Positions 26,244 to 35,449 of a stretch of DNA of 64,000 nt are shown piece by piece (positions within the stretch are counted from its first letter, which is position 1; the number at the start of each line of letters is the position of its first letter). Both the position numbers and the translations under genes were made by a program. Under the pieces are notes generated by a model, which saw only the letters and a program-made list of their open reading frames with translations, was not told where the DNA came from and did no database searches. Source of the stretch: Proteobacteria bacterium UBA2363. Its GTDB lineage: Bacteria > Pseudomonadota > Gammaproteobacteria > Xanthomonadales > UBA2363. Location: assembly GCA_002344355.1 (NCBI GenBank), contig DDTN01000006.1, forward strand, positions 71,907 to 135,906, read 5' to 3'.

Positions 26244-27521
26244 ATGGCCTGGTGGTTCCGCATCCCGTTCTGGCAGCGCGTGCTGGGCGGCTTCGTGCTG
26301 GGTGCCCTGGCCGGCTGGCTGCTGGGTCCGGCCGCGCAGACCTGGCTGGCGCCGCTGGGCACCCTCTACGTCACCCTGATCCGGATGATCGCGACGCCGC
26401 TGGTGTTCTTCGCGGTGATCAACGCGGTGGCGCGCCTGCACGGCCAGCAGCGCATCGCCGCCCTGGCCGGGCGCACCTTCGCCTGGTTCGTGGCGACCGC
26501 CGTGCTGGCGGTCCTGGTCGGCCTGGGCACCGGCTGGCTGGTGCAGCCGGGCAGCGGCGCCGAAGGCCTGGTCGCGGCCACCGACTGGACGCCGCGCGAG
26601 GTGCCCGGGCCGGTCCAGGTCCTGCTCGACGTGGTGCCGGCCAACCCGTTCGCGGCGCTCGCCGAGGGCCGCATCCTGCAGGTGATCTTCTTCGCCGCCC
26701 TGCTCGGCCTGGCCCTGGTGCGCCTGGGCGACAAGGCCGCCCGTCTGCGCGCGCTCGCCGGCGAGGCCAGCGACGCCATGATCCAGGTGACCCGCTTCGT
26801 CCTGGAGGTCACGCCGATCGGCACCTTCGGCCTGATCGCTGGCCTGGTCGGAAGCTATGGCTTCGAGCGCCTGCTGCCGCTGGCCGACTTCGTGTTCGCC
26901 CTGTACCTGGCCTGCGCGATCCACGTCGTGGTGGTCTATGGCGGCCTGCTGCTGGCGCACCGCCTCAACCCGCTGGCCTTCTTCCGGGGGGCGGCGCCGG
27001 CCATGCAGGTGGCCTTCGTGAGCTCGTCCAGCTTCGCCTCGATGCCGGTGGCGATGCGCTGCGCCAGCCACAGCCTGGGCGTCGACCGCGACTACGTGGC
27101 GTTCGCCGTGCCGCTCGGCGCCAGCATCAAGATGGACGGCTGCGGCGCCATCTACCCGGCCCTGGCCGCGGTGTTCATCGCCCAGTACTTCGGGCTGGAG
27201 CTGAGCCTGTCGCAGTACCTGGTGATCCTGCTCGCCTCGGTGCTGGGCAGCTTCGGCACCGCCGGCGTGCCCGGCACCGCGGTGGTGATGGCGACCGTGG
27301 TGCTGAGCGCCGCCGGGCTGCCGCTCGAGGGGCTGGCCCTGCTGGTGGCGATCGACCGGGTGCTGGACATGATGCGCACGATGACCAACGTCACCGGCCA
27401 GGTGCTGGTGCCGGTGCTGGTGGCGCGCGCCACCGGGCTGCTCGACCTTGCGGCCTACAACCGGCCCGACAACGCGGTGGCGCTGGCGGCGGAGGACACC
27501 GAGTCCGGCCGGCCGGCGTGA
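26244..27521 (+). CDS. dicarboxylate/amino-acid:cation symporter (DAACS family)
   Basis: A 425-residue GltP/DctA-type carrier. Motifs are TLIRMIATPLVFFAVINAVA, the re-entrant loop serines FVSSSSFASMPVA, PLGASIKMDGCGAIYPA (cf. NMDG in relatives), LASVLGSFGTAGVPGTA and the second hairpin TMTNVTGQ. Cations and a dicarboxylate or glutamate-type substrate are taken up together. The protein reads SIKMDGCGA where many relatives have TINMDGTAL, so the exact substrate is uncertain. GTG at 26241 immediately precedes ATG 26244; the ATG is used. Confidence 0.92.
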   Translation: MAWWFRIPFWQRVLGGFVLGALAGWLLGPAAQTWLAPLGTLYVTLIRMIATPLVFFAVINAVARLHGQQRIAALAGRTFAWFVATAVLAVLVGLGTGWLVQPGSGAEGLVAATDWTPREVPGPVQVLLDVVPANPFAALAEGRILQVIFFAALLGLALVRLGDKAARLRALAGEASDAMIQVTRFVLEVTPIGTFGLIAGLVGSYGFERLLPLADFVFALYLACAIHVVVVYGGLLLAHRLNPLAFFRGAAPAMQVAFVSSSSFASMPVAMRCASHSLGVDRDYVAFAVPLGASIKMDGCGAIYPALAAVFIAQYFGLELSLSQYLVILLASVLGSFGTAGVPGTAVVMATVVLSAAGLPLEGLALLVAIDRVLDMMRTMTNVTGQVLVPVLVARATGLLDLAAYNRPDNAVALAAEDTESGRPA

Positions 27522-27533
27522 GCCGGCACCGCC

Positions 27534-28199
27534 TCAGGGCGGGGGCAGCAGCAGGGCCAGCAGGCCAAGCGCCACCAGCAGCAGGGCGGCGACCGCATCG
27601 AACGCGCGCGCGGCGCGCTCCCCCCAGCGCTGGCTGACCTTCCAGGCGCCGGCGCTGAGGGCGGCGAACCAGGCGGCGGAACCTGCGAACACGGCGACCA
27701 CCAGGACGGCGACGTCGGCCAGCTCCGGGTCCGGCTGCGACAGGCCGGTGGCCGCGAAGATGGCGATGAAGGAGAACGCGGTGGCCGGATTGCCCAGGGT
27801 CAGCGCCAGGGCGGTCGCGAACGCCTGGCCGCCCGACATCATCGGGTGGCCGCCCGGCATCATCTGGCCCGGGTCCTGTCCGGCGCGCACCTCCACGCCG
27901 TGGGGCCGGCGCATGCCCAGCAGCAGGACCAGGCCGATCGCCACCAGCACCACGCCGCCGCCGATCTGCAGCGGCCGCTGCCAGGTTTCCAGCGCCTGCG
28001 TGACCGCGGTCAGGCCGAGGCCGGCCACCGCTGCGAACAGGGCATCGCCGGTGGCGCCGCCGAGGCCGGCGACGAAGCCGGCCCGGGGCCGGTCCTGCAG
28101 GGCGCGGCGGATCACCAGGATGCCGACCGCGCCGACCGGCGCGGCGACGGCGACGCCGATCGCCACGCCCATCGCCGCCAGCACCAGCCAGTCCGGCAT
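27534..28199 (-). CDS. LysE-family exporter
   Basis: A 221-residue protein with six membrane helices. The family hallmark near the start (VAVAAPVGAVGILVIRRAL) and the conserved glycine run GFVAGLGGATGDALFAAVA are present. The family exports amino acids such as lysine, homoserine or threonine. The central cytoplasmic loop (about 118-135) is rich in Met and His (QMMPGGHPMMSGG), which is uncommon and could coordinate metal. The substrate is not deducible. Confidence 0.88.
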   Translation of the reverse strand: MPDWLVLAAMGVAIGVAVAAPVGAVGILVIRRALQDRPRAGFVAGLGGATGDALFAAVAGLGLTAVTQALETWQRPLQIGGGVVLVAIGLVLLLGMRRPHGVEVRAGQDPGQMMPGGHPMMSGGQAFATALALTLGNPATAFSFIAIFAATGLSQPDPELADVAVLVVAVFAGSAAWFAALSAGAWKVSQRWGERAARAFDAVAALLLVALGLLALLLPPP

Positions 28200-28436
28200 C
28201 GCCCGCTCCGGGTTCGAGGTCAGGGCGGGGATTTTACCGGCAGCCGTCGCTGGCGGGCCCGGGCGGGCGAGGATCGCCCGGCCGCAGCCAGGTCCCCGGT
28301 GGACCGCTGCCGGCCCCTGCGTCTGGCCGTGACGCGATGCGACCCGACCCGACCCGACAGGTCGATGCAGGCCACCGTCCGGATCGATTTCCGGGTCGCC
28401 CGGCCGCGCCCGTGCGGACGGTCTTCCGGCGGTCGG

Positions 28437-28925
28437 CTACAGCCGCTGGAACGCCCAGGACTGCATGCGGCCGTCGCGGTAGGGCATGACGCCGTGGAAG
28501 GCGCGCGGATCGTCGTCGAACACCAGCGGCAGGAACAGGCGGTCGCCCTCCCAGAGCGGCAGGTCGGGAAGCCGCCCCAGCTCGATCCATTCCAGGCTGC
28601 CCTCGGCGTTGCCGGCCGGCGGCTCGCCGGTGAAGGCGGTGACCAGGAACACGAAGCCGAACCAGTCCTCGCCGGCCTTGCCGAACCCCGGCCAGCTCAG
28701 CGTGCCGCGCAGCGCCAGGTCCGTGCATTCGACGCCGGCCTCTTCGCGGATCTCGCGCCGGAAGCCGCTGACCACGTCCTCGCCCGGGTCCAGCTTGCCG
28801 CCCAGGCCGTTGTACTTGCCCAGGTGCTGGTCGCCGGGCCGGGCATTGCGGTGGACCATCAGCACCCGGGCGCGATCGGGGGAAAGGATGTAGCCCAGGG
28901 TGGCGAGGATGGGGGTGTAGGGCAT
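28437..28925 (-). CDS. NUDIX hydrolase, 8-oxo-dGTP diphosphatase-like
   Basis: A 162-residue protein with a perfect Nudix box (GKLDPGEDVVSGFRREIREEAGVE, about residues 43-66) preceded by HLGKYNGLGGK, the pattern of MTH1-type 8-oxo-dGTPases. Such enzymes clean oxidised nucleotides from the pool. The start at ATG 28925 gives the standard N-terminal beta strand TPILATLGYIL. It lies divergent from ispF. Confidence 0.9.
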   Translation of the reverse strand: MPYTPILATLGYILSPDRARVLMVHRNARPGDQHLGKYNGLGGKLDPGEDVVSGFRREIREEAGVECTDLALRGTLSWPGFGKAGEDWFGFVFLVTAFTGEPPAGNAEGSLEWIELGRLPDLPLWEGDRLFLPLVFDDDPRAFHGVMPYRDGRMQSWAFQRL

Positions 28926-29100
28926 GGCGGTGGCGCGTGGAGGGTTGCGGGTGGTGGGCGGTCCGCTCGGGCGGCGAGCGCCTCCAGGTCAGGGTCCTGC
29001 GACCCGGAGCCCGGCCGGGACCGCGGGTGCGATCGCGTCGCTCCGGCAACCGGACGGTTCGATGGCCGCATAGGGTAACGGGTCGCGCCGGCCGCGCCGG

Positions 29101-29106
29101 TACAAT
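29101..29106 (+). promoter_or_regulatory. candidate -10 box of ispF
   Basis: TACAAT lies 6 nt upstream of the ispF start codon; transcription would begin at or near the A of ATG. No convincing -35 was found. Confidence 0.5.
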
Positions 29107-29112
29107 CGCGCC

Positions 29113-29598
29113 ATGAACGTTCCGCGGATCGGCCAGGGGTTCGACGTGCACGCCTTCGGCGACGGCGACCACGTCGTCCTGGGCGGCGTGCGGATCGCCC
29201 ATGACCGCGGCCTGGTCGCACACTCCGACGGCGACGTGGTCATCCATGCGCTGTGCGATGCCCTGCTCGGCGCCCTGGCGCTGGGCGACATCGGCCGGCA
29301 TTTCCCGCCCAGCGATCCGCGCTGGGCCGGCGCCGACAGCCGGGTGTTCCTGCGCCACTGCCGCGGCCTGCTGCAGGACCGTGGCTGGCGGCTGGGCAAT
29401 GCCGACCTGACCGTGGTCTGCGAACGACCCCGCATCGGCCCCCATGCCGAGGCGATGCGCGCCCTGCTCGCCGAGGACCTCGGCGTCGGCCGCGACGCGG
29501 TCAGCGTCAAGGCCACCACCAGCGAAGGGCTGGGCTTCACCGGCCGGGGCGAGGGCATCGCCGCACAGGCCGTCGTGCTGCTGGTGCCGGCCTCGTGA
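29113..29598 (+). CDS. ispF: 2-C-methyl-D-erythritol 2,4-cyclodiphosphate synthase
   Basis: A 161-residue MEP-pathway enzyme converting CDP-ME-2-phosphate to MEcPP with release of CMP. The Zn ligands are in FDVHAF (Asp8/His10 type) and in the SDGDVVIHALCDALLGA block; the end segment is KATTSEGLGFTGRGEGIAAQA. ispD is not adjacent. ispF here heads an operon with truD and rarA (GTGA and one-base overlaps). A TACAAT box (29101-29106) sits 6 nt before the ATG, so the message may be leaderless. Confidence 0.96.
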   Translation: MNVPRIGQGFDVHAFGDGDHVVLGGVRIAHDRGLVAHSDGDVVIHALCDALLGALALGDIGRHFPPSDPRWAGADSRVFLRHCRGLLQDRGWRLGNADLTVVCERPRIGPHAEAMRALLAEDLGVGRDAVSVKATTSEGLGFTGRGEGIAAQAVVLLVPAS

Positions 29599-30620
29599 TC
29601 CGCGCCGTGTTCCGGGCCTTGCCCGAGGACTTCGAGGTCGAGGAGGACCTGGGCTTCGAGCCGGACGGGCAGGGCGAGCACCTGCTGCTGTGGGTGGAGA
29701 AGCGCGGCGCCAACACCGCCTGGGTCGCCGGCCAGCTGGCCCGCTGGGCGGGCGTGGCGCCGGCAGCGGTGTCCTGGTCGGGCCTGAAGGACCGCCACGC
29801 GGTGACCCGGCAATGGTTCGGCGTCCACCTGCCGCGGCGGGTCGCGCCGGAAACCGGTCCGGACATCGAGGGCGCCGTGGTGCTGGCGCGCCACTGGCAC
29901 GGCCGCAAGCTGCGCCGCGGCAGCCATCGCGGCAATCGCTTCGCGATCGTGTTGCGGGCGGTCGAGGGCGACCGCGAGGGCGCCGACGCGACGCTGCGGG
30001 CGATCGCCGCCGGTGGCGTGCCGAACGCCTTCGGCGAGCAGCGCTTCGGCCATGGCGGGGGCAATGTCGAAGCGGCACGCCGCTGGCTGTCCGCAGCGCG
30101 CCGGGCGCGCCTGCCGCCGCATCGGCGCGCCCTGCTGCTGGGCGCGGCGCGCGCCTGGCTGTTCAACCAGGTGCTGGCGGCGCGGGTCGGCCGCGGCGAC
30201 TGGCACCAGGGCATTCCGGGCGACTGCTTCCAGCTGGACGGCCGCGGCAGCTGGTTCGGCCCCGAGCCGGTCATCGACGAGGTGCTGCGCGCGCGGCTGG
30301 AGCGCGGCGAGATCCATGCCACCGGACCGCTCTGGGGCGAGGGTGCGTCGCCCGCCGGCGACCAGGCGGCAATGATCGAGGCCGCCGTGACGGCCGCCGA
30401 GCCGCAGCTTGCCGAGGGGCTGTCCCGGTTCGGCCTGCGTCAGGAGCGGCGGGCGCTGCGCGTCCTGCCCCGGGATCTGCGTTGGCGGTGGGCGGACGAG
30501 GGCACCGGCGACACCCTGGCCCTGTCCTTCGCGCTCCCGGCCGGCGCCTATGCCACAGCGGTTCTCGCGGCGTTCGCGCAGTTCGACAACGCCGCCGCGG
30601 TGGCCGACGAGGGCGAGTGA
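29595..30620 (+). CDS. truD: tRNA pseudouridine(13) synthase
   Basis: A 341-residue enzyme that modifies U13 of tRNA-Glu. The catalytic aspartate is in SGLKDRHAVTRQWF (about residue 66), and the TruD insertion-domain features NAFGEQRFGHGGGNVEAARRWL are present. GTG 29595 overlaps the ispF stop (GTGA), while the long frame upstream is ispF shadow. The ispF-truD linkage is widely conserved in gammaproteobacteria. Confidence 0.96.
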   Translation: MIRAVFRALPEDFEVEEDLGFEPDGQGEHLLLWVEKRGANTAWVAGQLARWAGVAPAAVSWSGLKDRHAVTRQWFGVHLPRRVAPETGPDIEGAVVLARHWHGRKLRRGSHRGNRFAIVLRAVEGDREGADATLRAIAAGGVPNAFGEQRFGHGGGNVEAARRWLSAARRARLPPHRRALLLGAARAWLFNQVLAARVGRGDWHQGIPGDCFQLDGRGSWFGPEPVIDEVLRARLERGEIHATGPLWGEGASPAGDQAAMIEAAVTAAEPQLAEGLSRFGLRQERRALRVLPRDLRWRWADEGTGDTLALSFALPAGAYATAVLAAFAQFDNAAAVADEGE

Positions 30621-31966
30621 TGACGTCGCGACGGCCGCCGGCCGGAACGCCTGGCCTGGCGCTACCCGAGCCGGCCGGGCAGGCGCAGCGGCCGCTCGCC
30701 GACCGCATGCGCCCCGCCACGCTGGACGAGGTCGTGGGCCAGGACGGCGTCACCGGTCCCGGCACGCCGCTGCGTCGGGCGCTGGAGGCCGGCCGTCCCT
30801 ATTCGATGGTGCTGTGGGGGCCGCCGGGCTGTGGCAAGACCACGCTGGCCCGCCTGGTCGCGCAGTACGTGGATGCCGACTTCCATGCCCTGTCGGCGGT
30901 ACTGGGCGGCATCGCCGAGGTCCGCGCGGCCACCGCCCAGGCCGCCGAGGCCTTCGCGCGCGGCCGTCGCAGCGTGCTGTTCGTGGACGAGGTGCACCGG
31001 TTCAACAAGGCCCAGCAGGACGCCTTCCTGCCGCACATCGAGAACGGCACGGTGGTGTTCGTCGGCGCCACCACCGAGAACCCGTCGTTCGAGCTCAACT
31101 CCGCCCTGCTGTCGCGCTGCCGGGTGCATGTCCTGAAGCCGGTTCCGGCCATGGCCATGGTCGCCGCGCTGCGCCGGGCGCTGGAAGATCCGCAGCGCGG
31201 GCTCGGCGACCGCGCCTGGCGGGTCGACGACGAGGTCCTGCTGCAGATCGCCCAGGCCGCCGACGGCGACCTGCGGCGCGCCCTGACCGTGCTCGAGATC
31301 TCCGCCGAGCTGGCCGGCACCGCCGACCGCTTCGACGCCGACCTGCTCGCCCAGGTGCTGGCCGACCGCGGCCGGCGCTTCGACAAGGGCGGCGATGCGT
31401 TCTACGACCAGATCTCGGCGCTGCACAAGTCGGTGCGAAGCTCCGACCCCGATGCCGCGCTCTACTGGCTGGCCCGGATGCTGGACGGCGGCGCCGACCC
31501 CGCCTACCTGGCGCGCCGCCTGGTGCGGATGGCCAGCGAGGACATCGGCCTGGCCGATCCGCGCGCCCTGGCGCTGGCCCTGGATGCCTGGGACGGGTTC
31601 GAGCGCCTGGGCGCGCCCGAGGGCGAACTGATGCTGGCGCAGTGCGCCGTGTACCTGGCGGTCGCCGCCAAGAGCAATGCCGTGTACGCGGGCTGGAACG
31701 CGGCGCGCGCCCAGGTGCAGGCGCACGGCAGCCTGGCCGTGCCCCTGCACCTGCGCAACGCGCCGACGCGGCTGATGAAGTCGCTCGGCCATGGGCGGGG
31801 TTACCGGTACGACCACGACTTCGACGAAGGCGTCGCGCCCGGCCAGCAGTGCCTGCCGGACGAACTGCTCGGGCAGGTGTTCTACCAGCCGGTCGAGCGC
31901 GGCCTGGAGGCGAAGATCCTGCAGAAGCTGTCCGAACTGCGGGCGCGGCGGAAGGGGGGCGATTGA
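30620..31966 (+). CDS. rarA: replication-associated recombination protein A (AAA+ ATPase)
   Basis: A 448-residue MgsA/RarA-type AAA+ protein acting at stalled replication forks. Walker A is GPPGCGKTT (about residue 70), Walker B VLFVDEVHRFNKAQQDAFL, sensor 1 GATTENPSFELNSALLSRC, sensor 2 GDLRRALTVLE, and the C-terminal tetramerisation domain begins at YDQISALHKSVRSSDPDAALYWLARML. ATG overlaps the truD stop. A TTG for the first crcB overlaps its own stop. Confidence 0.95.
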   Translation: MTSRRPPAGTPGLALPEPAGQAQRPLADRMRPATLDEVVGQDGVTGPGTPLRRALEAGRPYSMVLWGPPGCGKTTLARLVAQYVDADFHALSAVLGGIAEVRAATAQAAEAFARGRRSVLFVDEVHRFNKAQQDAFLPHIENGTVVFVGATTENPSFELNSALLSRCRVHVLKPVPAMAMVAALRRALEDPQRGLGDRAWRVDDEVLLQIAQAADGDLRRALTVLEISAELAGTADRFDADLLAQVLADRGRRFDKGGDAFYDQISALHKSVRSSDPDAALYWLARMLDGGADPAYLARRLVRMASEDIGLADPRALALALDAWDGFERLGAPEGELMLAQCAVYLAVAAKSNAVYAGWNAARAQVQAHGSLAVPLHLRNAPTRLMKSLGHGRGYRYDHDFDEGVAPGQQCLPDELLGQVFYQPVERGLEAKILQKLSELRARRKGGD

Positions 31967-32340
31967 GTCCGCCGCTGGCGACCAGCCTGGCCGTGGTGGT
32001 GGCCGGCGGCGCCCTGGGCGGTGCCCTGCGCTTCGCGCTCGGCCACTGGCTGGCAGGGCGCCTGGGCGCAGCCTTTCCCTGGCCGACCCTGCTGGTCAAC
32101 CTCAGCGGTGCCGCGCTGATCGGCCTGCTCGCCGGCAGCCTGCCGATTGCCAACGACGGCCTGCGCCTGGCCCTGCTGGTCGGCGTGGTCGGCAGCTACA
32201 CCACGGTCTCGGCATTCGCGGTCGAGTTCCTGGCGCTGCTGCGCGGTGGCCGCCGCGGCCAGGCCCTGGCTTATCTGGTGGCCACCGTGGTACCCGGCCT
32301 GGCCGCGGTCCGGCTGGGCCTGTGGCTGGCGGCGACATGA
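31963..32340 (+). CDS. crcB1: CrcB/Fluc fluoride channel subunit 1
   Basis: A 125-residue four-helix protein starting with TTG that overlaps the rarA stop (TTGA). Fluc signature parts are GGALGGALRF with the conserved Arg, LLVNLSGAALIG with the pore Asn, and VVGSYTTVSAFAVE. In the last motif the first phenylalanine of the canonical TTFSTF pore box is replaced by Val. It is followed with an ATGA overlap by a second homologue, so it probably forms a heterodimer. Confidence 0.88.
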   Translation: MSPPLATSLAVVVAGGALGGALRFALGHWLAGRLGAAFPWPTLLVNLSGAALIGLLAGSLPIANDGLRLALLVGVVGSYTTVSAFAVEFLALLRGGRRGQALAYLVATVVPGLAAVRLGLWLAAT

Positions 32341-32720
32341 GCCCGTCCCTGGTCCTCTGGGCGGGTCTTGGCAGCGGCCTGGGGGCAGGCCTGCGCTGGA
32401 CGCTGTCCCTGCTGATGACCGGTGCCGGCCTTGGCCTGCCCTGGCCGACCCTGGGGGTGAACGCCCTGGGCGCCCTTGTCGCCGGCTTCTACGCCGGCCG
32501 GCATGGCCCGGGCAGCCGCCGGCCGCACGGCGTCGCCGTGCAGGTCTTCATCCTGCCGGGACTGTGCGCCGGCTTCACCACCTTCTCGATCTTCAGCCTG
32601 GAGGCCGTGCACCACCTGGCCGGACACGGGGCCGGCGCAGCCTTCGGCCTGGTGCTGGCCAGCGTCGCGACCTGGCTCGTGGCGGTGGCGCTGGGCGACC
32701 GGCTGGGCCGGAGGGTCTGA
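32337..32720 (+). CDS. crcB2: CrcB/Fluc fluoride channel subunit 2
   Basis: A 127-residue four-helix protein. It has GSGLGAGLRW, TLGVNALGALVAGF (pore Asn) and the intact phenylalanine box GFTTFSIFSLE. Fluc channels work as antiparallel dimers and export fluoride; a tandem pair usually means an obligate heterodimer with fixed opposite orientations. The ATG overlaps the crcB1 stop (ATGA), ensuring equal synthesis. Confidence 0.9.
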   Translation: MSPSLVLWAGLGSGLGAGLRWTLSLLMTGAGLGLPWPTLGVNALGALVAGFYAGRHGPGSRRPHGVAVQVFILPGLCAGFTTFSIFSLEAVHHLAGHGAGAAFGLVLASVATWLVAVALGDRLGRRV

Positions 32721-32724
32721 GCCG

Positions 32725-33804
32725 TCACGCGCGGACGGGATCGGCACCATGCCGGGCCAGCGCCCAGTGCACGTGTTCGCGGACCATCCCGTCGGGGTGT
32801 TCGGCGCGTGCCGTGAGCGCCTCGACCACCCCGGGGGAGGTCGGCGCATTGCCGAGGCCGACCGCCAGGTTGCGCAGCCAGCGCCGCCAGCCGATCCGGC
32901 GGATCGCCGAGCCCTCGGTGTTGCGCAGGAAGGTCGCCTCGTCCCAGGCGAACAGCTCGACCAGGGTGGCGCGGTCGAGGCCATGGCGCACCGCGAAGTC
33001 CGGCACCCGGGTCGGTTGCGCGAACTTGTTCCACGGGCAGACCATCTGGCAGTCGTCGCAACCGTACACGCGGTTGCCGACCAGCGGCCGCAACGGCTCG
33101 GGGATCGCGCCGTCCAGTTCGATGGTGAGGTAGGAGATGCACAGCCGGGCGTCGAGCTCGTAGGGCGCCACGATCGCGCCGGTCGGGCAGGCCGGCAGGC
33201 AGCGGCTGCAGCTGCCGCAGTGGTCGCCGGCCGCGGCATCCGGGGCCAGCGGCAGGTCGGTGTACAGCTCGCCCAGGAAGAACCAGGAGCCGGTCCGGGC
33301 ATCGATCAGGTTGGTGTGCTTGCCGATCCAGCCGAGCCCGGCGTTTCGGGCCAGCGGTTTCTCCAGCACCGGCGCGGAGTCGGTGAACACGCGGTGGCCG
33401 AACGGACCGATCGCCGCCCCGATGCGGTCGGCCAGGGCCTGCAGGCGCGCGCGCAGCACCTTGTGGTAGTCGCGGCCCAGGGCGTAGCGGGAGACATAGG
33501 CGAGCCCGCCGTCGGCCAGCACCTCCGGCATCGGCGCCGCCTCGCCGGGCAGGTAGTCCATGCGCGCGCTGACCACGCTCAGCGTGCCCGGGACCAGCTC
33601 GGCGGGCCGGCTGCGCCGGCGGCCGTGCCGGGCCATCCAGGCCATCTCGCCATGCCGGCCGAGGGCCAGCCAGCGGTCCAGCGCCGCTTCGTCGGCGGAC
33701 AGGTCGATGTGGCTGATGCCGACCGCGTCGAAGCCGAGTTCACGGCCCCAGGCCAGGATGTCGCGCTTGAGCGCGGCGACGTCGGGCACGGAAGGAGAGG
33801 CCAT
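32725..33804 (-). CDS. queG: epoxyqueuosine reductase
   Basis: A 359-residue cobalamin-dependent Fe-S enzyme that reduces oQ to queuosine in tRNA. The N-terminal cobalamin domain has GISHIDLSADEAALDRWL; two ferredoxin-type cysteine clusters follow (HCGSCSRCLPACPTGAI, then GCDDCQMVCPWNKF). The C-terminal HEAT-like part carries IRRIGWRRWLRNLAVGLGN. I start at ATG 33804, 7 nt downstream of a TATCAT box on this strand (33812-33817), and not at the frame's upstream ATG. Confidence 0.95.
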   Translation of the reverse strand: MASPSVPDVAALKRDILAWGRELGFDAVGISHIDLSADEAALDRWLALGRHGEMAWMARHGRRRSRPAELVPGTLSVVSARMDYLPGEAAPMPEVLADGGLAYVSRYALGRDYHKVLRARLQALADRIGAAIGPFGHRVFTDSAPVLEKPLARNAGLGWIGKHTNLIDARTGSWFFLGELYTDLPLAPDAAAGDHCGSCSRCLPACPTGAIVAPYELDARLCISYLTIELDGAIPEPLRPLVGNRVYGCDDCQMVCPWNKFAQPTRVPDFAVRHGLDRATLVELFAWDEATFLRNTEGSAIRRIGWRRWLRNLAVGLGNAPTSPGVVEALTARAEHPDGMVREHVHWALARHGADPVRA

Positions 33805-33887
33805 GGCGGCGATGATACGGCCTGCGCCCGGCGGCCCGGCCTGCGGCCATGGCAAGCTGGGGCCCTGGCGACGGCTTGGAGCGGGGC

Positions 33888-35237
33888 ATGGCGGACGACT
33901 GCGACCTGGCGGTGATCGGCGGCGGCTCCGGCGGGCTGGCGCTGGCGCAGCGCGCCGCCGCGCACGGCGCCCGCGTCGTGCTTTACGAGCCCGGCCGGCT
34001 GGGCGGCACCTGCGTGCACCTGGGTTGCGTGCCCAAGAAGGCGATGTGGCTGGCGGCGCAGGCGGCCGAACAGCTCGGCCTGGCGGCGGACCTGGGCTTC
34101 CGGCTGGACGCCGGCGGACTCGACTGGCCGGCCTTCCTGGCGCGCCGCCAGGCCTACGTCGAGCGCGCCGAGGCCGGCTATGCCAGGCGCCTGGCCGGGC
34201 TGGGCGTCACCGTGGTCGCCGAGCGCGCCCACCTGCTGCCGCAGCGGCGCGTCGCGTCGGCCTCCGGCGTGCGCAGCGCCCGCCACGTCGCGATCGCCAC
34301 CGGCGGCCGACCGCGCCGGCTGGCGGTCCCGGGTTTCGAGCTGGGACGGGTCTCCGATGACGTCTTCGCGCTGACGCAGCCGCCGCGCCGGGTGGTCGTG
34401 GTCGGCGGCGGCTACGTGGCCGTGGAGATGGCCAGCCTGCTGGCCGCGCTCGGCGGCGAGGTCGAGCTGCTGGTGCGCGGCAGGCGCCTGCTCGACGGCT
34501 TCGACGAGGGCATCGGCGAGGCGCTGGCGACGGCCATGCGCGGCCGCGGCATCGTCGTCTCGACCGGCGTCGAGGTGACCGCCGTCGAGCGCGCCGCCGA
34601 CGGCACCCGCACCGTGTCCTGCGCCGGTGGCGCACGCCGCACCGGGGTCGACTGGTTGCTGTGGGCGATCGGCCGGGTGCCCAACAGCGAGGACATCGGC
34701 CTGGCCGACATCGGCCTTTCGACCACCGCCAGCGGCCACATCGCGGTCGACGCGCAGCAGCGGACCACCGTGGACGGCGTGTACGCCCTGGGCGATGTCG
34801 GCACCCAGCCGGCGCTGACGCCGGTGGCGGTGGCTGCCGGCAGGCGCCTGGCCGACCGCCTGTTCGGCGGCCAGCCGGAGGCCTGCTTCGACCCCGCCCA
34901 GGTGCCGACCGTGGTGTTCGCGCTGCCGCCGGTGGCCAGCTGCGGCCTGTCCGAGGCGCAGGCCCGCGATCGCCACGGCGACGGCGCGGTCAGCGTCCAC
35001 GCCACCCGCTTCCAGCCGATGCGCGAGGCCCTGGCCGGGCGCGACGATCCAGTCTGGATCAAGCTGGTGTGCGTGGGGCAGGCGCAGCGCGTCGTCGGGC
35101 TGCACCTGGTCGGTCCGGGGGTCGAGGAGATCCTGCAGGGCTTCGCGGTGGCGATGCGCATGGGCGCCACGCGCGCCGACTTCCAGGCCACCGTGGCGAT
35201 CCATCCCGGCAGCGCCGAGGAAGTGGTGCTGCTCTAG
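33888..35237 (+). CDS. gor: glutathione-disulfide reductase
   Basis: A 449-residue FAD/NADPH oxidoreductase. FAD site GGGSGGLALA near residue 11, redox disulfide GGTCVHLGCVPKK (about 45-57), NADPH site VVVGGGYVAVEMASLLAAL with downstream Arg residues (VRGRRLL), second FAD motif GVYALGDVG and the catalytic C-terminal HPGSAEE. The arginines and HPxSAEE point to glutathione reductase, not lipoamide dehydrogenase. ATG 33888 follows GGAGCGGGG; an upstream ATG at 33849 is less likely. It is divergent from queG. Confidence 0.93.
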   Translation: MADDCDLAVIGGGSGGLALAQRAAAHGARVVLYEPGRLGGTCVHLGCVPKKAMWLAAQAAEQLGLAADLGFRLDAGGLDWPAFLARRQAYVERAEAGYARRLAGLGVTVVAERAHLLPQRRVASASGVRSARHVAIATGGRPRRLAVPGFELGRVSDDVFALTQPPRRVVVVGGGYVAVEMASLLAALGGEVELLVRGRRLLDGFDEGIGEALATAMRGRGIVVSTGVEVTAVERAADGTRTVSCAGGARRTGVDWLLWAIGRVPNSEDIGLADIGLSTTASGHIAVDAQQRTTVDGVYALGDVGTQPALTPVAVAAGRRLADRLFGGQPEACFDPAQVPTVVFALPPVASCGLSEAQARDRHGDGAVSVHATRFQPMREALAGRDDPVWIKLVCVGQAQRVVGLHLVGPGVEEILQGFAVAMRMGATRADFQATVAIHPGSAEEVVLL

Positions 35238-35449
35238 CCGGACCGTTCGCGAGGCGGCTGCTGCGCGGTCGCGGCCAGCCCTGCCGGGCATCGTGGCCAG
35301 CGCGCGACTTCCGCGTCCCTGGCGCGCGACCATCCCAGGACACCGCTCCGGCCGGGCGCCGGGCCGGTGTCGCCCGGGTACGCCGCGCCCGCACTGGATC
35401 GGCGTGCGCGGCATGGGGACTGCGCGGAATGCGGGCTAGACTTGCCGTC

